Below, piece by piece: positions 1 through 11,289 of a stretch of 64,000 nucleotides of DNA (within the stretch, counting starts at the first letter, position 1; the number at the start of each line of letters is the position of its first letter). The stretch is from Macrothele yani (taxonomy: Eukaryota; Arthropoda; Arachnida; Araneae; Macrothelidae). The notes under the pieces were generated by a model. That model was not told the DNA's origin. It saw only the letters and a program-made list of their open reading frames with translations, and searched no databases. The position numbers and the translations under genes were made by a program. The stretch covers positions 73,032,607-73,096,606 of the forward strand of contig CM077005.1 of NCBI GenBank assembly GCA_039090855.1. Direction: 5' to 3'.

Positions 1-1255
1 ACCGCATCGACTACACGAGGTATTTGTACAGTTTAGTGGCGTATTAAGTATTTCTTTATGAAAGTGATCCAAAATATTGAAAGTGCAAATAAAAATACCA
101 CAGAGAAAACCTCCCAGAATATTGGGAAACACTAAATATCTCCTTTGTGATGTGCTAGCGGGCCTGTTGATTCCAGGCCCCTATTCAGTTCGTTTCGTCC
201 ATTACAATGTCCTGTAGGAAACCAGCACGTATTTGACACAGCTCCAGGAATTCATTGATAGAAGGTCCGATTATGTATTCAGGATATACATATATGTACA
301 TTATTTACATACTCTATGCTGTGGGTTATATCCCATACAACGAAAAAAACATTACGCAGTCTGCCCGTGACATCTCTTTCTCTCTCTGCCTCCAATGTCC
401 TTCTCCTCCGCTCTCCCCGCGAATCCTTCCACTTTGGGTGTCGCATTGTTGACACATTGTAACGAATGCCTATTTGATTCCGCCGTCCAACATGTAAGAA
501 GCCAACAGAATATCACTATGTACTTGATGCCGAACGACTACCTTACCAGTTCGAATAACATGGCATCTCTTAGGAGAAATTTCACAAAATGTCTAGCAGT
601 AGGTTTGTAAGAATAAATTGTCCGTTCTCATACAAAATGATATCTTGCATTGCCTTTACTGGAACAGATACATACAAAAAAAGACAAAATCATATTCATC
701 ATTATAAAGCTAACTCAAATAATACATCAATTGAATATTTAAATCGTATTTAAATATTTATAGAGGCCTCTCTTTCGCAGAGATCCTCCCATCCGTTATA
801 TTTATATTTCCAAGTATTCGTAAGATATGTTTATTTAAAAACATGTACAAATACAGTGGAACATCTTTTATGCGTTTTTCGCTTATAAGGTTTTCTCTTG
901 TATACGTAATTTTGCGCTAGCAGCGATATTTTACTGTAGTTCATATTGCTTTTTCAATTCGGTTATGTGTAATTTATTTATATGGAATTTGCGAGTATAG
1001 GTGTAATATTAAATTTCAGATTATCGAAAATGCACGGTCCTTTGATTCTTTTTTAACTAACCCAATATGTTACAACTTTGAGAGAATTAAGATAGCGTTT
1101 TTTTTGTAGCAATGGAATATGATATAGATGAAGCAAACAGATATATGCTATTTGCTACATAACGGTCACAGTTTTCTATTTTTCTCTGAATTCAAGAAAT
1201 TTGAAATAAGAGTGTGTTAATGAAAATTTTACTCGGCACTAGTGCTTAATCTAAC
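1..1255. other. No gene seen
   Basis: AT-rich non-coding sequence. Only short open frames without recognisable similarity or splice context. I see no repeat structure or RNA gene here. Confidence 0.6.
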
Positions 1256-1411
1256 AGAGGTCATCGCCCTTTCCACGTTTTTATAAGTGATCACGAAAAA
1301 GTTCTCATTGGCCGCCACCGGGAATAGAACCCAGGGTCTTCCAGTTACGAGCCGGATATGCTTCTACTATACCACAGCGGCCTCGAGTTCCTCCAGACTC
1401 ACATACACTGA
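1256..1411 (-). mobile_element. tRNA-derived SINE, family C, inverted copy
   Basis: Read on the minus strand, this has a tRNA-like head with an A-box-like segment near GGTATAGTAG and a degenerate B box at GGTTCTATTCC. It shares its outer part (GGCCGCCA, then AAAAGTTCTCATTGG) with the plus-strand copies at 1420-1515 and 1640-1815. It faces the truncated copy head to head, so 1397-1411 and 1420-1434 form a perfect 15-bp inverted repeat with an 8-nt centre. Polymerase III transcription is inferred from the family structure, not shown. Confidence 0.7.
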
Positions 1412-1419
1412 CTGCCAAG

Positions 1420-1515
1420 TCAGTGTATGTGAGTGGCGGCCAATGAGAACTTTTCCGTGACTCACTTATAAAAACGTGGAAAGAGCGATGACCTCTGTTT
1501 GATGTTCCTAGTCCA
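1420..1515 (+). mobile_element. SINE family C, copy lacking the tRNA head
   Basis: Plus-strand copy that jumps from the first 15 bases (TCAGTGTATGTGAGT) directly to GGCGGCCAATGAGAAC, omitting the roughly 80-bp tRNA-like head present at 1640-1815. The rest, to CTAGTCCA, matches the full copy closely. The deletion lies between two short GTG-rich segments, compatible with slippage or gene conversion. Confidence 0.65.
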
Positions 1516-1639
1516 CGTCAAATATCTGTATTAATTATTTATTCGCCTTCTAATTATTTGTTCAGTTGCTGCTTACCATCTTTGGTGAATCCCCAGCATT
1601 GTGCGGGCTCCAAGAAGCAACCTGCCAAATTGGCTTGGC

Positions 1640-1815
1640 AGCCAGTGTATGTGAGTCTGGAGGAATTCGAAGCCACTGTGGTGTAGTGCAAGCATATCCG
1701 GCGCGTAACTGGAAGACCCTGGGTTCGATTCCCGGTGGCGGCCATTGAGAACTTTTCCGTGCCTAACTTATAAAAGCGTGAAAAGAGCGATGACCTCAGT
1801 TTGAATGTTCCTAGT
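1640..1815 (+). mobile_element. tRNA-derived SINE, family C, full copy
   Basis: A tRNA-like head at about 1671-1742 contains an A-box-like TGGTGTAGTGC and a good B box GGTTCGATTCC, followed by a tRNA-unrelated body ending near CTAGTCCA. The head is about 72 nt, tRNA length. Similarity to the two nearby copies defines the family. It is not annotated as a tRNA gene because the acceptor stem is imperfect and the unit is dispersed. Confidence 0.75.
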
Positions 1816-1829
1816 CCACCTCTGTATTA

Positions 1830-3809
1830 ACAAATGCATAAATCCTTTAGTAGGCAAACTGCTTTGAAAAGAGCGATGCTTACAAGTAAAGAATGTGTAA
1901 TAGTTATATTGAATATTAAACAAATTGTATTCGGATTTACTAACCAGTATTTCAAAGGTAAGAGTTCTTTCTCCTTCGTGTATTAAAAATACGAAATCCT
2001 ACAAGACGTCTTAAGCTAGTTTTTATAATGACATTAGAATACAAAATTGACGCAAAAGTCAAAATAAATATAGTTTTAAGGTAGCAAAAAAGAAAGGAGC
2101 TTTGTTTTTGACAATCTGAAGTGATATGTTGTTGCTAGATGTAGCAGCAGTAAGTTAGTTCAAATCCCTGCTTTTAAGTAAAGTAATTTCTTAAATTCTT
2201 ATGACTGTATAAGTAAAGAAATTATAGAAAGGTATTAAAAATATGAAAGGAAATATATCACATATTTTAGTAATTTCCCTTTTTGTTCCTACATATTTCC
2301 TCATTTTTAATAAATATTTTATGTACATATTTTGAAATGTTAATTACATGTAAATCCTAGCTCTAATAATAATTCTCTGCCATTTAATAAAAGCATATTT
2401 ACCCCAGCATGTCAGGTGTGTTGCTATGAATTGTAGCAGTTAATGTTATACTAATTTTTACTTCAAATTCACGTTAGTTGTGATATGCAAAGGGCAACGT
2501 AATGAACATTTCGTCATGCCGTTTTACGAATAAACGTAATTCCTTTCTAACGAGCAATGCATCAGAGAGACTCCACCACGTGCATATTTCAAAATGAATT
2601 TGTCTTTTTAGTGTTTTTACAAAAGGGGACCCACTACAGGGTTATCAGAATTCTTGAAGAATTAGAAAGGAACTCTAGCTAATGCGTAAAAAGGAAAAAA
2701 ACAACCTCAGAACTCGTTTGTCTTTCATTTTCTGCATTCCAAAATGGCAGCAAAATTTTAACATATGCGCTTCAACAAAGTGAGTTAGCAGCTGAAAAAA
2801 TAGAGAGCAAGGATTAAAAATAAATGGGCACAGGAATAAGGCAGTGGGAATTAAAACCGTAAATTTCATCTGTTTTCACTGTTATAGGAGAAGTTGCTTT
2901 TGCGTTTTGACATAGCCTGTTTTTTAAAACGAATAAAGATATTTTTGTCTTTAAAACATCACACTGGGAATATTTTAAAGCACTAGAGCTTCCGGTTTTA
3001 ATTTCGTTCCCGGGATCTCTTATTTTTCTTTAAGCAAGTCTTTTATTTCGACCGCTTTTGATAGCTAGTTTTGGAAATGTCCCTAGAATAAAATGAAAAG
3101 AAAATACGCAGAGCTAAGCGAAGGATTTTTTTTCTTTTTAAACTTAAATAAATCGCTGCTCACTCAAACCTTTAAGTATAAAATGAATCTGCATAATTCA
3201 GAAGCAAACCATGCAGTTGAAAACCTGGCTACAAACATAACATCCTCAGAAAATAATCTATTTCTTTACTGGGGCTCTTAATGGCTCCAAAAGCCTCTAA
3301 AGCAAGCGGCGTTTCTAATACTAAAAGTCTTATTCTTGCGGAAGAAGTTTCTGAAATAAGATCATTTTATAAATGTTATTGCTCTTAAGACCTCACTTCT
3401 ATAAAATGACGAATAAAAATTGCGGAACGTGTTAAAGATTTGACATGCATTTTACTGATCGTGTTTAGTGTGTTATAATGCATTCAATATCAGAATGTTA
3501 TGGCATATATAGGACAGGGGTCTTCATAACAAAGTCGAACATCTAAAAGGAGAATAAAGAGTCATGTGGTTCTTATGAATACGATTATTTCAGACAGGTT
3601 TCAAGCCATCAGTTTAACTTTAGGATAAAAAAAGACGCAGTTTATACATATATCAGTATTACAAAGAAGTCAGAAGTAGGGAGCAAATGTGCTTACATTT
3701 TTTAGCATTCTTTAAACATTTCAAAAATATAAAATCACCTAACATTGCTCATTTGTTAAAGTTCATGGACCGACGTTAGCTTCAAAAAACGGGGTTTACA
3801 AGTCAAACA
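1830..3809. other. No gene seen
   Basis: AT-rich sequence with homopolymer runs. No ORF with recognisable similarity, and no clear splice-bounded frame or repeat family was seen. Confidence 0.55.
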
Positions 3810-3883
3810 TACCACGGCCGTTCCATAAAAACTAAGAGTAAAATCACGCAAAATGAAGAAATAGAGATACAGCAAAATATATG

Positions 3884-5040
3884 TTATTCTTTCTCAAAGT
3901 ATCTTTCCTCGGATGAAATGTAACGGTCCCATCGTTCAGTCCACTTTTCAAAGAATGTAGCGAAAGCATTTTGTGGAAGCTCCTTTAGCGACCCCTGTAC
4001 AGCTTGAATAACGTAAGCATGTGTTTTGAATGTTGCGCCACGGAATTTCCCTCCTTTATTATTGGAAACAACCATAAATCGCACGAGGCGTGATCAGGAC
4101 TGTAGGCTGGCTGTGGCATGATTTCAATACTGCATTTCGTAAGAAACTGTTGAACACAAGCAGTCACATGTGGGCGGGAGTTATCATGGTGTAGGGTTCA
4201 CTTGCCCTCCCAGTTTCGGTAGCTTAATCGATGTGTCGTCTGAACACAAGCAGTCACATGTGGGCGGGAGTTATCATGGTGTAGGGTTCACTTGCCCCCC
4301 AGTTTCGGTCGCTTAATCGATATGTGTCGTCGCAGACGCTTCAAGACTGAAATGTAATACTCGGTCAGCATTGACAGTAATTTGTGAAGAACGGCATGCT
4401 TGTAGACTACACCTTTATGATAAAAAATATTATCATCACCACCTTCTCAGCTGATTTGATTTGACGGACGTTTTTCGCAGGAGGCGAGCCTGTGTGTTAT
4501 CAGACACTCGCTGCGTGCTTCGTGAGAGGGTCGAAATAATGGGTTCCTGTTTCATCGGCTTTTATTACTCGTACTGTGTTTAGAAAGTCTGGATCCTTTG
4601 CAATCATTTGTTTCCACTAATGACACACCTGAACTCTGGCTAACAATTGATCTCTCCTCAGGTGATGAGGTACCCATCTGGAACACACGCGATGCGGCAG
4701 TAATTTGTCGCGTAGAATGCGGAATGCTGACGTTTTTGAAATATCAGTTGACGCCGCTATGTCTTCAAACGTCATTCGTCGATCTTGCAGGATCGCCCAA
4801 ACAGTGTAATACGCTCCGTAACAACACTTTCATGTCGGCCAAGCCTAGGAGCGAGTTCTGCCGACAAACGCCCTTTTTGAAATCATGTTGCCATCTAAAA
4901 ATCGTTGACTTGCCCAAACATTTATCTTTGTAAGCTTTTTTCATTAAATCAACTGTTTCTGGAGCCGTTTTACCCAAACAAGAGCAAAAATGTATCGCAC
5001 AACGCATTTCACTTCGTAACTCTGAATCACTCACCTCCAT
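3884..5040 (-). pseudogene. Mariner transposase, degenerate
   Basis: Mariner transposases bind the inverted ends through an N-terminal helix-turn-helix and cut with a DDD triad. The N-terminal part (4765-5040) shows the typical helix-turn-helix run, including KTAPETVDLMKKAY and RWQHDFKKG. The C-terminal part (3884-4200) shows HHDNSRPH, the second catalytic Asp box, and YSPDHASCDLWLF with the third Asp. The two parts are in different frames and the middle (about 4330-4760) is not readable. A tandem duplication repeats the second Asp box. Non-functional. Confidence 0.85.
4151..4331. repeat. 90-bp tandem duplication inside the mariner
   Basis: Unit one is 4151-4240 and unit two 4241-4331. Both start TGAACACAAGCAGTCACATG and differ by a few bases and one net indel. 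The period is 30 codons, so the segment holding the second catalytic Asp box of the transposase is repeated. Confidence 0.95.
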
Positions 5041-5372
5041 AGCTGTATGGCGAAACGCCGACGTACCTTAAATAACTGCGCAATAACAAAATCAGAATCG
5101 TCTGCCATGGGTAATAGATGTTGCCATAGATACAATACTTCCTTAATTCAATTAGTCATCTGGTGGTTATTCTTCCTCTTCGCAATGTTACCAATACAAA
5201 AAACAAATACTCTCAGTTTTTATGGAACAGCCTTTGTATATATAAAGCAATAACTCATTAATCTGGATCATACAGAGTGAAATAATATTGAGATATGCAC
5301 TTTATATAAAACAAATTGCAATAGAAAATAAAGTGAAAATAAGAACTACTACGTAAACAAATGAATGAAAAA

Positions 5373-5450
5373 ATAACAAAGCTATATGAACTACTTTATT
5401 TGTGCTAGAAGATATTAAAATACATAAAATACATATTGCCGTCTGTACAC

Positions 5451-5484
<34 letters not shown>

Positions 5485-5557
5485 TGTACATATTTTTAAG
5501 TATGCCTTTTAGAATCGTGTACAGACGGCAATATGTATTTTAATGAATAACAAAGCT
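5373..5557. repeat. Hairpin-forming inverted repeat around a (TA)n tract
   Basis: A perfect 26-bp inverted repeat (5426-5451 and 5516-5541, arms containing ACATATTGCCGTCTGTACAC) encloses 64 bp with about 15 TA dinucleotides. An 11-bp direct repeat ATAACAAAGCT lies outside both arms (5373-5383, 5547-5557) and could be a target duplication, so a small foldback element is possible. Confidence 0.8.
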
Positions 5558-5879
5558 GTTGTGGGGAAATTGAATTTCATGGATATTACAAAAGCGTGCG
5601 CTATTCAGATACTAATGTTATTGAAAAATAAGACAAACTTTTAAACTAAAGTATCTAAATTAGAAATAACTAACTGTTGCAAAAAATTGACTCAATAGAA
5701 AAGAATAACGGTGTTACGACTAGTAAATGTACAGCTTCGTGAAAACTGCTAAAAGTTTACAATGTGAAAATGAGCGATTATTAACAAAACGCCAAAGTCT
5801 TGGTCAACCTGTATCGAACAATAACAGAGACATATTTTCAAGAGTAATATGCCACATACTACATTCCCTCTTTCTGAGT

Positions 5880-6640
5880 TTTCTTCAATGAGACACCTGA
5901 CACCACTTCTCCTTCACCCAATTATGAATAACTGCATTGATGTTAAACGAAGGTATCCTCCGGAATTATTTTGAGGCGTCTGTCGGGCAAACATGTTCTT
6001 TCTCTTAATTTAACGTGCTTCATTCGTAACAAAAGCTGTCGATGTAGGAAAGACTCAAACTTGGTTATTTGAATTGTATCCATAGTTACAAATACCCAAG
6101 TTTGGGGACAAGCATTGCCGTGGTGGAAAAGGACAGTTTTGGGCAAAAATCCTCTTCTTTTGTTGCGAATTCCTGATTTCAGCTTGTCTTTAACATTTTC
6201 CGTACATGATGCATTAACAGCATCTTGTGCGTGCTCTTGTTAATGTTCCCAAATAGACACATGCATATGCTGAAATCAGCGTAACTTGGTATATTTGATA
6301 GAGGGGAAACTTACGAAATTCCCTTTTTCAGGGAATGAAGGATTTTTCCACTCCATAATTTCTCCATTGCTTTCAGGGTAAAATTGGTGCTCCTAGATCT
6401 GTCTCCCGTGACAAACCTTTCGAATTAACGTTGATATTCTTCATAAAGCTGCAGAATCTAGATGACGATCTCCATCTGGTGTTGTTTGTGTTGACCGGTC
6501 AGATGTTTCGGGACCCACCAACAAATCCGTAGGCATTGAATAGGAGAGTTGACACAATCAACATGATCGCGAGTTCGGGCCTTTGATGAGCTCCCTGAAC
6601 GAGCTGCGTAAGTTGCACTTGCTCTGCTAGGATTATACCT
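5880..6640 (-). pseudogene. Mariner transposase remnant (second lineage)
   Basis: On the minus strand, broken frames give the conserved order of a mariner transposase: WVPKHLTGQHKQHQ and FVTGDRS (region of the first catalytic Asp, about 6400-6530), AMEWKN, then IRNKRRG with VLFHHGNACPQT (about 6100-6160). The second catalytic Asp of the usual HDNARPH box is replaced by Gly. Several stops and frameshifts follow. No inverted ends were found. It differs clearly in sequence from the mariner at 3.8-5.2 kb. Confidence 0.7.
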
Positions 6641-6814
6641 TTGCTCTCATTCATAAATTTTTCGCTGGTCCATACAAGTTTTACAATGCTATGGTGCCGA
6701 TCTCTTCCTGTGAACTTCAGTGAGCCTGACCCCCTCTACCCAAATGAAAATATTATTGCACACTGTTCAGCAGCTGCGCAATCAGAAAAAAGTGGCTTCC
6801 ATGTTCATACACTC

Positions 6815-6971
6815 AGCGGAAGGGCCACACTGACGTGCAATGTATAAGCTCTGTTTGTCGACGCTGGGATTTGAACCAAAATCTTCCAATTCTGGAGCTA
6901 CTGGTTGTCCCAAATGGGCTACGCCGGCAAGCTTGTCACTGCACAATTTTCCATTTGACTCATTCGTCACA
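6815..6971 (-). repeat. 3' LTR of TRIM-like copy D, diverged
   Basis: Starts TGTGACG at 6971. The tRNA-like unit is at 6857-6928, 43 bp from the start, implying a ~16-bp deletion relative to the other LTR. The B box is GGTTCAAATCC. An inverted piece of LTR start lies immediately outside it (6987-7020), creating an 18-bp perfect inverted repeat (6946-6963 with 6992-7009). Confidence 0.55.
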
Positions 6972-7182
6972 TGTATTGCGTCTTATGACGCATGAGTCAA
7001 ATGGAAAATCGAAATGCCGGTTGAGGAAATCTCTCATCAGATTTCAGGTCAGCCTACAACCCTCGAAGGGCTATTTGAGTGCAGAACAATTGACTTATTA
7101 TTTACGTACGTTGTGTGGAAGAATCAACACACAGATTTTCAAATCCTAATGGCCAGGTAATCCTTTGTCGTTCAGGCGCCAA

Positions 7183-7350
7183 ACTGTCGGCAAAGGAAGG
7201 TTATATCATTACCTTACTCTGCCGACAGTGGGATTTGATCCCACATCTTCCTATTCCGGAGCTGCTGCTCTGCCAGCTGAACTACTCCACCTAACTTATC
7301 GCCACTTCATTGTCCATTTGAATCATGCGTCACGTAAGAAGTACGTCACA
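7183..7350 (-). repeat. 5' LTR of TRIM-like copy D with embedded tRNA-like unit
   Basis: A 168-bp LTR. The tRNA-like unit occupies 7220-7291 on the minus strand and begins 59 bp from the LTR start. It has a good A box (TAGTTCAGCTGG) and a weakened B box (GGATCAAATCC). The LTR end is set by the adjacent TGGCGCC primer-binding site. Confidence 0.6.
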
Positions 7351-8955
7351 AACTTTGCGTGATGCATGTGCCATCTTGTCTAAGTGCCGTTATGCCATGT
7401 TTACATTGATCGGCTATTATTGCTTGAGGTATCAGTTAAATTCACTAATTGTATTTTCATTTTCTCTAGTTGTTCGGAGCAATTCACAGACCAAGTCGTT
7501 CTGCAATATTGCGGAAAGAAAATCCACCTTCTGGTGGCCCTATTACACGACCTCGTTCAAACTCCGTGAGCTGTTGATAATGGCTTCTTCGTCTTCTTAA
7601 AGGCATTCTTGACTAACATCAACACCCTACGTCGAATCTCAACGATAACTAACGCTCACGAACGTTACAGCGCGTATTTACGGCAGTTCGTCCGTAGTTG
7701 CGCAGGAGGCTACGTCATTATTTTGGAAAACTTCTCTGTTTTGAAAAGGAAATAGTTACGTATCTTTCTTAGAACCTTAATGCGTAACAACATGAATAAT
7801 AAATTTTATATACGTTGTACAAATTTTATGTTTTGCCATTTACCAGGCCTGTACATACCTGACTTCCTCCTAAGGCGTTTTCAACGTATTCACTAATTGA
7901 ACTTTTCATTTTGGTTCCTGTACTATTTTGTAAATATGGTTCATCTCCTTAAGCATTTTCTGATCTTAACGCTACATTTTCTTTCTCGCTGAATTTTGGT
8001 TTGGCAACCTGACCCAAGGTCATCAGCTTCTTTTTTTTTTATCTGGTCGGTTTTTCAGGTCAAAAGTGAATGACGTGTGTGATCGGGTCAGATAAGAGCT
8101 TACGATTGTATCAAAGCTCTCGTCAGGACTAGATTAGAGGTTTCGTTAAAAGTCGGCGGGACCGTGAGATTGCTGAGAAAGCTCAGACTACTTCGATGTT
8201 ATGCGATTAGTGTTTGATCTTATATAATTTTATTAATTCTTTCACGTTGAATATTACTTTTTGATCACTGAAGTTAAATTGTTGCCGATTCGTAAGACTT
8301 TAAAGTATTTTGTGCTAAGGCAGTATTGTACTCGGATATTGAAGTAAACGATTATTTGAAAACCAAATTAGAATAATACTCCACATGCTATGTTATGCTG
8401 AACATTTAAAGTGCCTAAAGTGGACCTAATATACAAGACTAATACTTTAGTACAGTACTAATACTTTAAGTACAAAACAATTTTTTACCTGGCTGTTAGT
8501 GCCATTTGGTGCCCAGTTAAGTGCTTAATATATTTATGTCAGCTATCCGGTGCACTAAGTTTAGCTTTACAGTGAATCCAGGTCCTGCAGCCATTACGCC
8601 TAAGTCAGGAAGTGCTTTACCGTGAAGTAATGTGGTATTTTGCTGTAATATAAAAAAATTAACAACTCTTTTACAACCATTTAAACACCAAAAACGTTAC
8701 ACGTTATATGCTGTAAGCCGGATATTTCTCTGTTCTGTAACCTGCAATAAAACCATTACTGCTCTAATTTACGGTTTAGTAGATGCAGCTCTTTCTTTCA
8801 AGAACTGGGATATCGTTCGACTGTATGTCGCTCAATGTGACGTTTGTAAAGCCGGACGATTATTATTACCTGTCGATGCCCCCTTTTACAAGTATAATAG
8901 ACACCACCACACCGACAGCTGAACAGTATTTTACCAGCATTCAAATCGCGCTCAT
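7351..8955. other. No gene seen
   Basis: Non-coding, AT-rich. Small ORFs here have no recognisable similarity. The region around 8400-8480 carries short repeats of CTAATACTTTA without a larger structure. Confidence 0.5.
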
Positions 8956-8959
8956 TCTT

Positions 8960-9985
8960 TTACAAGCTTCGGTGAAGGGTGAGATAGTTTAACATTTCAT
9001 TCCAGTGTGAAAATCCCATGTAATGCCGCCGTGTAAAAGCGCGGACAGCAGCTAGACGGGCTGGGAGTGACTCAGTAAGGTGCTGGAAGGAGTTCACCGG
9101 TATGTGAAGCCATGCTGCCTGCAGTGTATCTGACAGTTGCTGGAAGGTGCGTGGTGGAAGAACCATAGAGCAAACAACACGATTGAGGTTGTACTACAGA
9201 TGCTCATTTGGGTTTAACACTGGGGAATGTGGGGACCAGGGAAATACTTTAAGATATTCATCGTGGTCTTCCAACCGCTTTCGGAATTTCAAGCCATGTG
9301 ACACGTCGCATTGTCATTCTGGAAGATCTCATTAGCCCAAGAGAAGACAATCAGCATGTATGGGTGTACGTGGCCTGTAAGGACGGTTTCATACCGAACT
9401 CGGTTCATAGTGCCTTCCACAGGTATAGGTGGACCCACGAAATGCCGCGAAAACATTATCCAAACCATAACGCTGCGCCCACCAGCTTGTGTTCTTCCAG
9501 CAATGGTTAAAGAGTGTTTGTTCTCCGATGTTTCTCACCTTATTCGACAAAGTCCATCCGTTCGATGAAGCAGAAAACGTGACTCATCGGATAACTCAAT
9601 CCTTTTCCAATAAGCCGAGGTCCAATTCCGATACTTCCCTGCAAATGTAAGCCTTTTATGCCGATGAATCTTCGTTACTATAGCTGCAGTGACCATCCAT
9701 ACGCAGCAGGGCTCGGTGTACTGTCGTTTTAGACACACGTCCGGTAGCCGCCTAGTTCATTTGGCCAGTGAGTTGCTCCACTGTAGCATGTCGATCGACC
9801 CGCATGCACTTTCGCAGCCGACGTTCACCTCTCAAATCAATGGCACGTGGTGCTCCGCAGTTTCTACGTAGCCTATTTGCAATGGTTCCATTTCTCCAAT
9901 TACGATACTTCCATCCTTGGCCCGAAAGCCGATAATCATCCCTTTTTGCAAATGTGATAAATGGCTCCTTTTATCCATGACAGCA
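8960..9985 (-). pseudogene. Tc1-like transposase, degenerate
   Basis: Minus-strand fragments follow the Tc1 order. The N-terminal helix-turn-helix area lies near 9850-9985 (KRSHLSHLQKGMIIG). The block HKRLTFAGKYRNWT leads to ELSDESRFLLHRTDG at 9535-9738, with the first catalytic Asp. The C-terminal block PPRTFQQLSDTLQAAW lies near 9100-9160. The middle, which should hold the second Asp and the Glu, is frameshifted. No inverted ends were identified, so the limits are those of recognisable protein. Confidence 0.8.
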
Positions 9986-10099
9986 ACGAGTGACATGTTT
10001 TCAGATCAAATGATCATATGTAAAGGATTTTAGGAAGGGAGTGTCTGACCCCAGGTCTTAAACAACCCTTAGAAATAGGAAGCTAGGAGATTTGGGGTA

Positions 10100-10330
10100 G
10101 AATGCCCGATAGGAAAGTGACACGGAAGCGAAGTAGAAAGGAGGAGGAAGACGCCCTTATTTATTACCGGGGGCCAGTGCCGGGGTCCAACGGCTTAACG
10201 TGCCCATCCAACGCACGGGGGTATTTAGTGGATCAAGCGTTCGTACCTGTCTGTGATCGAACCTGAGGTCCTTTCCGTGGCAGTCACGAACGTTGCCCAC
10301 TAGGTCACCTGCGTCCCATATGTTTTGAGA
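10100..10330 (-). mobile_element. tRNA-derived SINE, family E
   Basis: Minus strand: a tRNA-like head near 10245-10315 with A-box-like GGTGACCTAGTGGG and B-box-like GGTTCGATCAC, followed by a body containing GGGGGTATTTAGTGG on the plus strand. Only one copy is seen in this window, so its status as a dispersed repeat is inferred from the tRNA-like head plus unrelated body. Confidence 0.5.
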
Positions 10331-10589
10331 TTGCCTACAACACACCTTATATACCCTCGAAGCCAGCTCACCACACGTGCCGTCTTTCATTGGCTACGCG
10401 CTGTTGAAATCAAAAGTAGGAGGTGGTCACAGTAATGTGACTCGACTGTGTATTTTATTCGAAGTTCATTCCTCCTGTGTTAATAAAAGAAGTGCCAGGA
10501 TCAGCCAATGAAAGGGAAGACTTGCAGAGGTCATCTTTTGGTATTGAGTGAGGTGCTGATGTCACAGTTTTTTACCTGTCTTCACTGTT

Positions 10590-10832
10590 TCGGAGAACGT
10601 TTCCTTTTAAATTCAGTCTTAATTTAGGGAATATAAAGTAGTTACACGGTGGTAAATTTGAAGAATAGGGAGTTGGTTGAGTACAAACACTTGTTTTCGT
10701 GTCAGAAATTGCACACCGACTGCTCTCATTATCGTGAAGAAGGAACCATTGCCCGTTTCTGTACTCAGGGATGACACGAAAATCCTCTTCCACAATCGTC
10801 TCAAAATGGATGTGTAAGCATTGCCAGTAACA
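10590..10832 (-). pseudogene. Mariner transposase, 3' part, separated by an insertion
   Basis: Continues the frame interrupted at 11745-11752. It contains FLLHDNESS (second catalytic Asp kept) and a block ending PPCNYFIFPKL, in which the third catalytic Asp of the usual PCDYFLF motif is Asn. Joining at the 8-bp duplicated target restores one uninterrupted frame across the junction (codons for Val-Thr-Gly-Asn-Ala), so the 0.9 kb between the two halves is a later insertion. Confidence 0.85.
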
Positions 10833-11035
10833 TGAATGAAATACGAGATTACACCATATAATACAAATTTTGAAGACGACAATCCTTTTTTGGTGTAAAT
10901 ATGAGAAGGATGGTAAGTGAGATAATATCCGAAAACTTTGAAAATTTCGTCGTACTGGAGCGGGAATCGAACCCGCGTCTCCCAGATAGCGCCCGTGTAT
11001 GCTAACCACTGCACCACCCAGAACGTCTAAGTCTC
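10833..11035 (-). mobile_element. tRNA-derived SINE, family B, copy 1
   Basis: Minus strand: head GTTCTGGGTGGTGCAGTGGT (A box) and B box GGTTCGATTCC, then a body with GACGAAATTTTCAAAG. It ends exactly at the left target duplication of the composite insertion. The other two copies are at 11290-11500 and 11575-11744. Confidence 0.75.
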
Positions 11036-11289
11036 AAGTTTCCGATTTATTTGAATATAACCATCACAGGATTCGCTAGTCGAAGCAACCGGCATTCATG
11101 TTTAGCGAATCTGGAGTTTAAGAATCTTATTCCGTGATTGCTCGGAGGAGCAGATAAATTATGAAAGAAATACGGGATTACACCGTATAATAATAATTTG
11201 TATATAATCACAGGATTCGCTAGTCGAAGCAATCGGCATTTATGTTTAGCGAATCAGGAGATTAAGAATTCCATCCCGTGATTGCCCGG

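Larger units (their letters stand above)
3812..5236 (-). mobile_element. Mariner-like DNA transposon with both inverted ends
   Basis: Terminal inverted repeats are visible: left GGCCGTTCCATAAAAACTAA (3816 on) and right, on the minus strand, GGCTGTTCCATAAAAACTGA (5232 down). They match at 22 of 24 positions over the core. A TA flanks each side (3810-3811 and 5237-5238), the target duplication expected for IS630/Tc1/mariner insertions. The 1425-bp length fits a mariner enlarged by an internal 90-bp duplication. The transposase is on the minus strand and broken. Confidence 0.85.
6815..7350 (-). mobile_element. TRIM-like short LTR element with tRNA-like LTRs (copy D)
   Basis: Read on the minus strand: a 5' LTR (7183-7350) starting TGTGACGTAC, a primer-binding-site-like TGGCGCCTGAACGAC directly after it (7181 down to 7167), about 200 bp of internal sequence without coding capacity, and a second, more diverged LTR starting TGTGACG at 6971. 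Both LTRs contain a tRNA-like unit in the same orientation. The right limit of the 3' LTR is uncertain (near 6815), and no clear purine tract or target duplication is visible. This copy looks older than those at 12.2 and 56 kb, with which it shares the LTR start and layout. Confidence 0.65.

Noticed and set aside
4598..4933. A 111-codon plus-strand ORF
   Set aside because: Antisense to the mariner transposase N-terminal region (4765-5040).
6857..7291. Two independent tRNA-derived SINEs
   Set aside because: A primer-binding-site-like TGGCGCCTGAACGAC directly follows one of them and both start TGTGACG, so an LTR element explains them better. The SINE reading is still possible for the 3' copy.
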